From: Paenibacillus sp. V4I7 | Lineage (GTDB): Bacteria; Bacillota; Bacilli; Paenibacillales; NBRC-103111 | Assembly: GCF_030817275.1 (NCBI RefSeq) | Contig: NZ_JAUSZD010000002.1 | Coordinates: 7,486,001 to 7,550,000 of the forward strand | Direction: 5' to 3' | Length of the DNA stretch: 64,000 bases | In this document: in pieces, positions 42,727 through 49,909 of the stretch | Position numbering within the stretch: position 1 is the stretch's first letter | Layout of the letters: the number at the start of each line of letters is the position of its first letter | Translations under genes and position numbers: made by a program | Notes under the pieces: model-generated | Told to the model about the DNA's origin: nothing | The model's database searches: none | Seen by the model: the letters and a program-made list of their open reading frames with translations, nothing else

Positions 42727-42775
42727 CTCAACATAAGAAATGGCATCCTATCATTTTTAAAATATGCTTTGGTTT

Positions 42776-42796
42776 GGGGTAAGCGGTGCTTACCCC
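42776..42796. terminator. Hairpin between convergent dehydrogenase and UMP kinase genes
   Basis: GGGGTAAGC-GGT-GCTTACCCC is a perfect nine-pair stem. No T run follows on either strand, so termination is only probable. Confidence 0.5.
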
Positions 42797-42810
42797 TGAT
42801 AAACTAGGTA

Positions 42811-43551
42811 TTAATGAAAAATAAGTTCGGATGAACCGCTGATGATCGTGCCTGTATTCTGACCTTCACAAATCTCTTTCATGGAGCCAGGCTTATCGAA
42901 GTTGAAAACATGCATGGGGATATGATAATCTCGTGCCAGAATGAAGGCGGACTGATCCATGACCTTGAGATCATTTTGGATAACGTCGTTATAGTGGAGT
43001 GATTTGTACTGAAGAGCTTCCTTATGGTGCTTCGGATCTTTATCGAAAACACCGTCAACCCCCTGCTTCGCGACGAGAATCGCTTCACAGTTGACTTCAA
43101 TGGCTCTTTGGACCGATGGATAATCGGTGGTGACGAAAGGCTGTCCATTGCCTCCTGCGAAAATAACGATGTACCCTTTTTCCAAGTGATGAATGGCCCT
43201 CAGTCGGATGAAAGGCTCCGCCACCGAAGCGACCGGAATCGCAGTCATGACGCGCACTTCAGCTTCGCTCTTCGCTTTAAGAACACCGCGCAGCATCAAG
43301 CTGTTGATGACGGTAGCCAGCGTACCGATATTATCAGCCTCTGCCTTCTCGATTCCCCAGCTCTCGCCCATATTTCCGCGAAAAATATTGCCTCCACCTA
43401 TCACGATGCACACTTCGACACCAAGATTGACAACAGTCATAATCTCATTGGCAATGTGATCAAGCTGCGTAGGATCGAAGCCAAACTCACTATCTCCAGC
43501 TACTGCCCCGCCACTAAGTTTAATTAGGACCCTCTTGTACCGCATATCCAT
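42811..43551 (-). CDS. UMP kinase (PyrH) paralogue
   Basis: 246 residues of the amino-acid kinase fold. YKRVLIKLSGGAVAG carries the phosphate-binding Lys, IGGGNIFRG is the conserved UMP/ATP loop, and AKQGVDGVFDKDPK matches canonical PyrH. Other motifs deviate: DNIGTLATVINSLML for DYMGMLATVINGLA, TDYPSVQRAIEVN for TDSAAALRAIEIE, and VMDQSAFILA for VMDSTAxxLC. It is not next to tsf and frr, where the housekeeping gene lies in Bacillota, so a second, diverged copy is likely. GGAGGAG precedes the start. Confidence 0.82.
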   Translation of the reverse strand: MDMRYKRVLIKLSGGAVAGDSEFGFDPTQLDHIANEIMTVVNLGVEVCIVIGGGNIFRGNMGESWGIEKAEADNIGTLATVINSLMLRGVLKAKSEAEVRVMTAIPVASVAEPFIRLRAIHHLEKGYIVIFAGGNGQPFVTTDYPSVQRAIEVNCEAILVAKQGVDGVFDKDPKHHKEALQYKSLHYNDVIQNDLKVMDQSAFILARDYHIPMHVFNFDKPGSMKEICEGQNTGTIISGSSELIFH

Positions 43552-43631
43552 CTCTCCTCCCAGATGAGAAAATCAGTATCATTGACCTTCACCATAAGTA
43601 CGACCTGCGCCAGTGAGCGGATTGTACCTAT

Positions 43632-43665
43632 AAAAAAACACTAAAGCAATGAATGCTTTAGTGTT
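43632..43665 (-). terminator. Terminator of the UMF1-type transporter transcript
   Basis: AACACTAAAGCA pairs with TGCTTTAGTGTT; on the minus strand the stem is followed by seven T. Confidence 0.82.
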
Positions 43666-43748
43666 CCATGAATGAGAAATAGGAAAAGACCACGTTGCTA
43701 ATATCAACAGGACCCTTCATACGCCTCACACCTTCCGTCTATGTCCAC

Positions 43749-43792
43749 ATAAGAAAGTATAAGTTTTCGGTTCCCGAAAACCGCTTTCTTAT
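43749..43792. repeat. Third copy of the ATAAGAAAGTATAAG repeat, as a two-part hairpin
   Basis: ATAAGAAAG (43749-43757) pairs with CTTTCTTAT (43784-43792) and an inner stem GTTTTCGG-TTC-CCGAAAAC lies at 43763-43781. It is located in the 3' untranslated region of the transporter gene, in the 330-base gap before the UMP kinase gene. Confidence 0.65.
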
Positions 43793-43881
43793 TGGCGATA
43801 AAAATTTCCGCTTAACGCGGTCGCTCATCTTTGAATGTACGTCGATAAACGTTTTTCTCATTAAAAGTTATTGTACACGAA

Positions 43882-45207
43882 TTAAGAGGAGGAATGCAAT
43901 TTCTGCGGCACACGCATATGAACGAACAGACCAATCACGACTAGGATCAAGAGAGAGCCTAAGGCTACACGGCTAGCCAAATTGCCAGATGACGCGAGCG
44001 CCCAGGTAATCGTACCATAGAGAGCAGGTCCGACGATCGAGGACACTTTACCTGAGAAGGCGAACAATCCGAAGAATTGACCGCGTTTCTCTTCCGGCGT
44101 TAGCTGAACAATGAGTGTCCGGGATGTGACCCACATAGCGCCCATAGACACCCCATACAAGCTGCCGGCAACCCAAAATACGCTCTGACTTGTTGCAAAT
44201 GCCGCTAAGGAGATGGCAATAATAAGGATGAAGGCGACGATGGTCACCGCTCTTTTGGGACCGATATTTCTGGCCACATAGCCGAAAAGGAACGAACCGA
44301 TGATACTAGATACCGTTGAAACGAGGTAGAGAAGAATGAATTGCCCCGTGGTGAAGCCCATAACGGTATTCGCATAAATGGCCATCACGGCAATCGCCGT
44401 GGCAATCGCATCGTTAAAGAAGAAGTAGGCGATCATGAACAAGAAGGCAGCTCGGTACTTTCTTGCTTCTTTGAACGTAGCCCAGATCTCACGGTAACCG
44501 CTGAGAAGCGACTTTTTCCCGCTGACGGGCTTCTGAGGCTTCTCTTTGTAAAAAAGCATGATAGGCAAAGAGAAGATCAGAAACATAAGCGCACTAGGGA
44601 TGAACGTATTTTCAAAATGATTGCCGTTGATCAATGGAAACACGACAAGTCCAACTAATGTGCCGACATAACCAACCGCTACGCCAACTCCCGAAATGAT
44701 GGGAATCTCACGTGCATTACCCAGATCCGAAATCATTGAATCGTAGAAAATTAAGCTGGAATTGTAAAAGAATTTGGCGACCATGAAAAAGAAAATCACG
44801 CCTAGTATGGAGGTGTTGAGTCCCATCCACTGCTGGTCTGTGTGCCAAAGGGCGGAAGCGCCCATGAGGAGAGTTGCCGTGATAGCAATAAGCGTAAAAG
44901 GGACGAGGTAAGCCTTCTTTTTACCTGTCCGGTCAATCCATACCCCGAATAAGGGAGACAATAACACGAGAAAGAGGCTGGATATCGCATTGGAGTAAGT
45001 AATGAAAGTACTGGCGATCTGATTCAGCTCTTCGCTCTTGCCTAACGTTTCTTTTAAATAAAAGGGATAAAACACAGTCACGATATTGGAGGAAAAAATC
45101 GTATTCGCGAAATCGTACATCGCCCAAGCGAATATCGGTAAGGAGAAGAACAGGGTCCATACTTTACGTGCTTGCATCGGATTGGAAGTGGATTCAAGCT
45201 TTGCCAC
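43882..45207 (-). CDS. MFS transporter, UMF1 (Atg22-like) family
   Basis: About 441 residues with twelve predicted helices. The family hallmark WAMYDFANTIFSSNI is at residues about 27-41, followed by VLLSPLFGVWIDRTGKKK. UMF1 proteins (unknown major facilitator) include the yeast vacuolar amino-acid effluxer Atg22; bacterial substrates are unknown. GTG 45207 is favoured because GAAGGAAGGG lies 9-10 bases upstream; frames starting at ATG 45234 or 45231 lack a ribosome binding site. Monocistronic, ending at the 43632-43665 terminator. Confidence 0.87.
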   Translation of the reverse strand: MAKLESTSNPMQARKVWTLFFSLPIFAWAMYDFANTIFSSNIVTVFYPFYLKETLGKSEELNQIASTFITYSNAISSLFLVLLSPLFGVWIDRTGKKKAYLVPFTLIAITATLLMGASALWHTDQQWMGLNTSILGVIFFFMVAKFFYNSSLIFYDSMISDLGNAREIPIISGVGVAVGYVGTLVGLVVFPLINGNHFENTFIPSALMFLIFSLPIMLFYKEKPQKPVSGKKSLLSGYREIWATFKEARKYRAAFLFMIAYFFFNDAIATAIAVMAIYANTVMGFTTGQFILLYLVSTVSSIIGSFLFGYVARNIGPKRAVTIVAFILIIAISLAAFATSQSVFWVAGSLYGVSMGAMWVTSRTLIVQLTPEEKRGQFFGLFAFSGKVSSIVGPALYGTITWALASSGNLASRVALGSLLILVVIGLFVHMRVPQKLHSSS

Positions 45208-45292
45208 GAGGGTCACACCCTTCCTTCTCATCAATTGGTATTTTCTCTAGTATATTGGCTACCGGGCATGGAAATCCCTCTGTCTTTACAAT

Positions 45293-45330
45293 AAAAAAAC
45301 TCTCCCTCTAATCAAATTGGAAGGAGAGAG
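45293..45330 (-). terminator. Terminator after the hybrid histidine kinase gene
   Basis: On the minus strand CTCTCC pairs with GGGAGAG and is followed by seven T. Confidence 0.8.
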
Positions 45331-45388
45331 AGAGGGGATACCACAATAGTTGCATGGAATGCCTAACGCGAAGGCTCTCTTTGACGCG

Positions 45389-48271
45389 TTAAGCATCCGA
45401 TTGCGGCTTTTTGATTTCGACCTCGATTACATCTATGCTCTCTTTCATTTCAATCACATCGATGCCGTTACGCTGTAGAGTGGTCGAGAGGTTCTCTTTA
45501 TTTTGAGCTGGGAAAACGTAAGCATTACTTTGCTTATTATCGAGGAGGCGTTTCGCCACCTGGACGAGACGCTCCATTGTGAACGGCTTTTTGAGATATT
45601 TCTCAATCTCTTTTTCATGGTAATCATGAGGCGGATCGAGCGCTGTTGAAACGATAACGGGGGTCTGATAGTGCACCGGATGACGGTATAAATCAGCGAT
45701 GAAATCCCAACCTGTCTTGGCACCCTCCAGATGAATATCGACGATGAATAGAATCGGTCCCTCGCCTTTACAGCGATTAAGCGCGATAATGCCCTCCTCA
45801 GCAGAACGAAGCTGCATGGAGGGGAGCCCCAACTTGTTCAGTGCAACTTGAATGAGCTTCGCCAGATTATCGTCATCTTCGAAAATAACAATTTGACCAT
45901 CCATGTTCGAAATCTCATATAGATCAAGCTCAATTCGGAATGTCGTACCTTGTCCCATTTCGGATGTATAGGAGATATGTCCGTGGTGTCCTTCTACAAT
46001 CTCTTTCACAATAGCGAGACCTAAGCCGGTACCGCCAATTTGGCGACGGTCCGAGTTGTCGACACGGAAGAACTTGGAGAACATTTGATTACGGGCTTCC
46101 TCTGGGATGCCGAGTCCGTAATCTTGAATCGCTACGGTGATTTTACCTTGGTCGACAGTTAGGTGAATATCGATGTGATCTGCTCCTGGTGAGTACTTAA
46201 TCGCATTGCTGATCAAGTTGTCGAATACTTGACGAATACGATCAGCATCCGCTCGCACCCATAGTTCCGTTTCTTGCTGATGAATGAGAATACGATGGCT
46301 ATGCTTATCCTGCCACTGCTCAGCGATCTCTTGTACAGTAGGCAGCAGATTGACAGGGGAGAAATGATACAGTTGTCGACCTGATTCCATCCGCTGCAAA
46401 TCAAGGAAATCGTTAATTAAATTCGATAAGCGATGTGCTTCTTTATAAATGGTTTCCATGTATTTCTTTTGTTTCTCTTGTGAAAGTTCCCGATGCAGCA
46501 GGATCTCGATAAAACCAAGTACACTGGCCAGTGGAGTCCGCAGCTCATGAGATACAATACTAATGAATTCATTCTTCATTTCATCGATACGTTCTTCTTC
46601 GGTGCGATCACGAAATACGAATAAGTAGCCTTGCTGTTCGGTATCTTCACTGACTACGGTCGCATATAGCTCCGCGTGTTGAACCTGATCCTCATGCTCG
46701 AAACTAAAGCGTTGTGTGAGATGAGACAGTGAGCCATCAATTAACGCTTCAATGGATGAAGCGACGCCTATAAAGCTCGGAGAATCGGCAGCTATTTCGT
46801 GACTGCTATCAACCAGGTTCTCACCTTTGTGTTCATTTAAATTGAAATACCGATTCATTCGATGATTAGAGAAAAGGATAGTACCTTGCGAATCACACAT
46901 CATCATGCCCTCATGTGCGGATTCCAAAATATTTTGAATCAGATCGCGCTGCCCTTCGATGAGCTGCTTCTCCGTTATTAATTGATCATTCAGCTCTGCT
47001 AAGCTGGCCGCTTGCTTGAGCCTCTCGTCATTCATAACCTGCGCATAGAAGGCGAGTCCGAACTGACGAACTAAACCTTTGGTCAAACGTTGGTTATTTT
47101 CTTGAAAGTCGGAGCTTTGATAGCTCGTTAGCAGCAAGAAGCCAATGACCTGCTGTTTATCGTCCAAGAGAGGGACATATTGATCGACAGCTCGTGTCAT
47201 TCCCCCATGGACACCTTGTTCATGACCGGATACATCTCGTGTATGTACAAAAGGTGTCCCTTCATCGAAAACACGCCTAGCCGGTCCGAAAAGCTCTCTC
47301 TGATTCAAATTAATATGTTCTTTCGGATAACCAATGGAATGAATGACTTCATAAGAAGAAGAGTCCTCTGCGTGACGTTCCATGACGACCAGAGCCGCAT
47401 CCTGCGATAACGAATTAAGCAGTGCTGGGAGCGTATGTTTCAAGAAATCTTTCAGCTTCACGTAGCCTGTAAGCTTCTCCTGATAGGATGAGATGAGTTC
47501 CAAATCCCTTTCTCGTTCGGATAGCTTCGCGAGTGTTATCTGCTGCTCTTCCTGCTGGGCCATAATCTCCTCATTCTGAGTCTCCAAGCTTTCGGCCATA
47601 TAGCGATACGTTTCCTCGCTTCTGCGAATCTCTTCTTCAGCATGATAGGCTCGATAGGAAATGAAAATGGACAGACCGCCTGCAATTAAGGCAATCAGAC
47701 TGCCTACCATTGTAATCATACGAGAGATTTTACCTGCTTTAAGGGAAGCTGCGTAGGCATCTGACGTGATTTGCTCGATTGCCTTTTCGATGCTTACGTG
47801 AATTACTCGATAGCGATCCATCATCGTTTTACCAGACGCTATACGAGCTTTCGCCTCTTCTGTTTTACCGGCACGAACCAACTCCAATTGTGTGTCGAAG
47901 TATCTCTGTAAGTTATTAATGGCAGGTATGGCTTGCGTGTCCATAATAAGCTGCAAGGTGGGGTACTTTTTATCGTATTTGCTGATCGTGTTCAGATCCA
48001 GCTCCAGCTGCTTTTTACCAGATGTATAGGGCTCCAGGTATTGTTCATTCCCTGATAATTCAAAACCGCGGATACCTGTTTCTTGGTTAATTAAATGTTT
48101 AAGCAGGCTGTTCGTTGTGTTTGAAATCGGAATGGAATCGTGCACGATCGCATCGCTTTCCCTTTCCACATTGCGAGAAGCGATAAAGTTGGAGACACTC
48201 ACAAAGGCTAATAAAAGGACGATTAAAATAACGTATAGCATGGAGATCCGAGATCTCGTGAATGTCTTCAT
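45389..48271 (-). CDS. Hybrid sensor histidine kinase (CHASE3-GAF-PAS-HisKA-HATPase-REC)
   Basis: 960 residues. Membrane helix about 10-30, CHASE3 sensor (about 40-180), second helix about 185-205, coiled coil (about 215-268), GAF-like domain (about 270-410), PAS (about 430-555), HisKA with SHELRTPLASVLGF (His about 574), HATPase (NLISNAIKYS, DYGLGIPEEAR, GGTGLGLAIVKE), and a C-terminal receiver with IFEDDDN, phospho-acceptor in FIVDIHLEG (about 845) and KKPF. The receiver has no output domain, and no response regulator gene is next to it, so the final output is unknown. An AGGTGA site precedes the ATG. Confidence 0.9.
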   Translation of the reverse strand: MKTFTRSRISMLYVILIVLLLAFVSVSNFIASRNVERESDAIVHDSIPISNTTNSLLKHLINQETGIRGFELSGNEQYLEPYTSGKKQLELDLNTISKYDKKYPTLQLIMDTQAIPAINNLQRYFDTQLELVRAGKTEEAKARIASGKTMMDRYRVIHVSIEKAIEQITSDAYAASLKAGKISRMITMVGSLIALIAGGLSIFISYRAYHAEEEIRRSEETYRYMAESLETQNEEIMAQQEEQQITLAKLSERERDLELISSYQEKLTGYVKLKDFLKHTLPALLNSLSQDAALVVMERHAEDSSSYEVIHSIGYPKEHINLNQRELFGPARRVFDEGTPFVHTRDVSGHEQGVHGGMTRAVDQYVPLLDDKQQVIGFLLLTSYQSSDFQENNQRLTKGLVRQFGLAFYAQVMNDERLKQAASLAELNDQLITEKQLIEGQRDLIQNILESAHEGMMMCDSQGTILFSNHRMNRYFNLNEHKGENLVDSSHEIAADSPSFIGVASSIEALIDGSLSHLTQRFSFEHEDQVQHAELYATVVSEDTEQQGYLFVFRDRTEEERIDEMKNEFISIVSHELRTPLASVLGFIEILLHRELSQEKQKKYMETIYKEAHRLSNLINDFLDLQRMESGRQLYHFSPVNLLPTVQEIAEQWQDKHSHRILIHQQETELWVRADADRIRQVFDNLISNAIKYSPGADHIDIHLTVDQGKITVAIQDYGLGIPEEARNQMFSKFFRVDNSDRRQIGGTGLGLAIVKEIVEGHHGHISYTSEMGQGTTFRIELDLYEISNMDGQIVIFEDDDNLAKLIQVALNKLGLPSMQLRSAEEGIIALNRCKGEGPILFIVDIHLEGAKTGWDFIADLYRHPVHYQTPVIVSTALDPPHDYHEKEIEKYLKKPFTMERLVQVAKRLLDNKQSNAYVFPAQNKENLSTTLQRNGIDVIEMKESIDVIEVEIKKPQSDA

Positions 48272-48475
48272 AGCAATCGGTCACCTAGATTCTAATAGGA
48301 TGAATGGATGCTCTAAAAGTTCGACATGAGTCAACAAAATCCTTTTAAAAACGATCATGTTATGTTTTCTTCCATCAGTGCATTGCAAGATATGGAAATG
48401 TCGTTTAAAATATGATTCATTACACGATTGATGTTAAGTTTTAAGATCATCGAAGTTTGCTTGAGGAGGCGCACC

Positions 48476-49663
48476 GTGCAGGTAAAAGACAGCAGGATTC
48501 CGCCACTACTCGAAGTACGTCCATTCTTCCAACCGATACTTTCACTTCAGAGCCAAGAAATCATCGGCTATGAAACACTGGGAAGACGAATTCGGGAGGG
48601 TAGTGTCGAAAGTTTGGGGCCTTTTTTCAAAAATCCTGACATTCCCGAAGACATGCAGCTTCATATTGATCGGCATTTGAGGGAGCGGGCGATCGAACAG
48701 CTAGCTTCGGCTCAAGATGAGAGTTTCTTATTCATCAACTTAAAACCTTCATGGATCTATCAAACCTATAAGCGCACAGGCGTGCTGCCAACCATCGAGC
48801 TATTAAGGAAATATCAAATAAATCCGGCACGTGTCGTGATCGAAATAACCGAAGAGGAATTCACAGGGAAGCTTCATGAGCTGACGCAAATTGTAGAATT
48901 ATATCGAGAATTCGGCTGTACGATTGCCATTGACGATGTGGGCAGCGGGTTTAGCAATTTCGACCGAATCGCCAGTCTACAACCGAAGATATTGAAGATC
49001 GATCTTAATATTTTGAAAAAAAGCGCCATCCACGCCGGCTACAAGGCGCTGATGCAATCCTTTTCCATTCTAGCGGCTCAAATGGGGGCCTCCCTGCTCG
49101 TCGAAGGGGTGGAAACGAAGCAAGAACTGCGCAGTGCTCTTCAAATCGGAGCAAGGTATGTACAGGGTTATCTCTTCTCCCAAGCTGAACCTCAGCTGCA
49201 GCACAGGGATGCCTTTAAGTCTATGCTGAAAGAGGAAATGAAACTCTTTGGTCAAGATGAACTTGGGCGCTATAGCCGCCTTTTGACCATTCATCAAAGT
49301 CTAGATTTGCTTATCCATTCTTCTGTCTGTATATCAACAGCTGAAGATGCAGATCGTGTCATCGAAAATATCATTAGCAACGTGTCGGAAAACTGTATAC
49401 GTATGTACATCTGTCGGGAGGACGGCTACCAAATCTCGTCCAACTACAGCCGCAAAGACGAAGCATGGAACAAAGATGAGAGCTATCGCGGGGCAAACTG
49501 GACGTGGAGGCCCTATTTCATCTCCAGCATCATGATGATGAACCTGCAAAAACAAGGGATCCTATCCCAAGCTTACACAGACTTGGACACCTCGCATGAG
49601 ATTCAGACTTATTCGTGTGCATTGGGAGAGGGCTTTTATTTGTTTGGAGATTTGATGATCTGA
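48476..49663 (+). CDS. EAL domain protein with YkuI C-terminal domain
   Basis: 395 residues. The EAL domain (about 10-245) keeps the catalytic set: ETL for EAL (GYETLGR), Asn in FINLKPSW, Glu in VIEITEEEF, DD in AIDDVGSG, Lys in LKIDLNIL, Glu in VEGVET and Gln in VQGYLF. The C-terminal part (about 260-395, with NWTWRPYFISSIMMM and SQAYTDLDTSHEIQTYS) is the YkuI_C PAS-like domain. YkuI of B. subtilis binds c-di-GMP but shows little hydrolysis; this copy appears more complete. GTG 48476 follows GAGGAGG; the in-frame ATG at 48428 is upstream of the site. Divergent from the hybrid kinase. Confidence 0.9.
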   Translation: MQVKDSRIPPLLEVRPFFQPILSLQSQEIIGYETLGRRIREGSVESLGPFFKNPDIPEDMQLHIDRHLRERAIEQLASAQDESFLFINLKPSWIYQTYKRTGVLPTIELLRKYQINPARVVIEITEEEFTGKLHELTQIVELYREFGCTIAIDDVGSGFSNFDRIASLQPKILKIDLNILKKSAIHAGYKALMQSFSILAAQMGASLLVEGVETKQELRSALQIGARYVQGYLFSQAEPQLQHRDAFKSMLKEEMKLFGQDELGRYSRLLTIHQSLDLLIHSSVCISTAEDADRVIENIISNVSENCIRMYICREDGYQISSNYSRKDEAWNKDESYRGANWTWRPYFISSIMMMNLQKQGILSQAYTDLDTSHEIQTYSCALGEGFYLFGDLMI

Positions 49664-49731
49664 TAGGATAGATTGAGAGATTACGAGGTAGAGAGCGCGT
49701 ATAAAATAGAATGTGAAAACGAGTGTCTGAG

Positions 49732-49756
49732 AGGTTACCCCAGGTGGCCTTTTTTG
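49732..49756 (+). terminator. Weak terminator after the YkuI-like gene
   Basis: AGGTTACC-CCA-GGTGGCCT with two internal mismatches, followed by six T. Confidence 0.55.
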
Positions 49757-49800
49757 TGTTTGAAGCAACTTCTCAACCCTCCAGACATCTGTTTTAGGCA

Positions 49801-49837
49801 AAAAGAAATCCTGCACAAAACCATGCAGGATTTCTTT
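49801..49837. terminator. Strong bidirectional terminator
   Basis: AAAGAAATCCTGCA pairs with TGCAGGATTTCTTT around an eight-base loop. It separates the YkuI-like gene from the convergent SNF2 gene. Confidence 0.88.
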
Positions 49838-49909
49838 GTATTTCATGGCAGTAAGACTGACGAACGTATATGAGGCATTGTCGTGTGCCGAACCGCGAAC
49901 CCCAGACTC

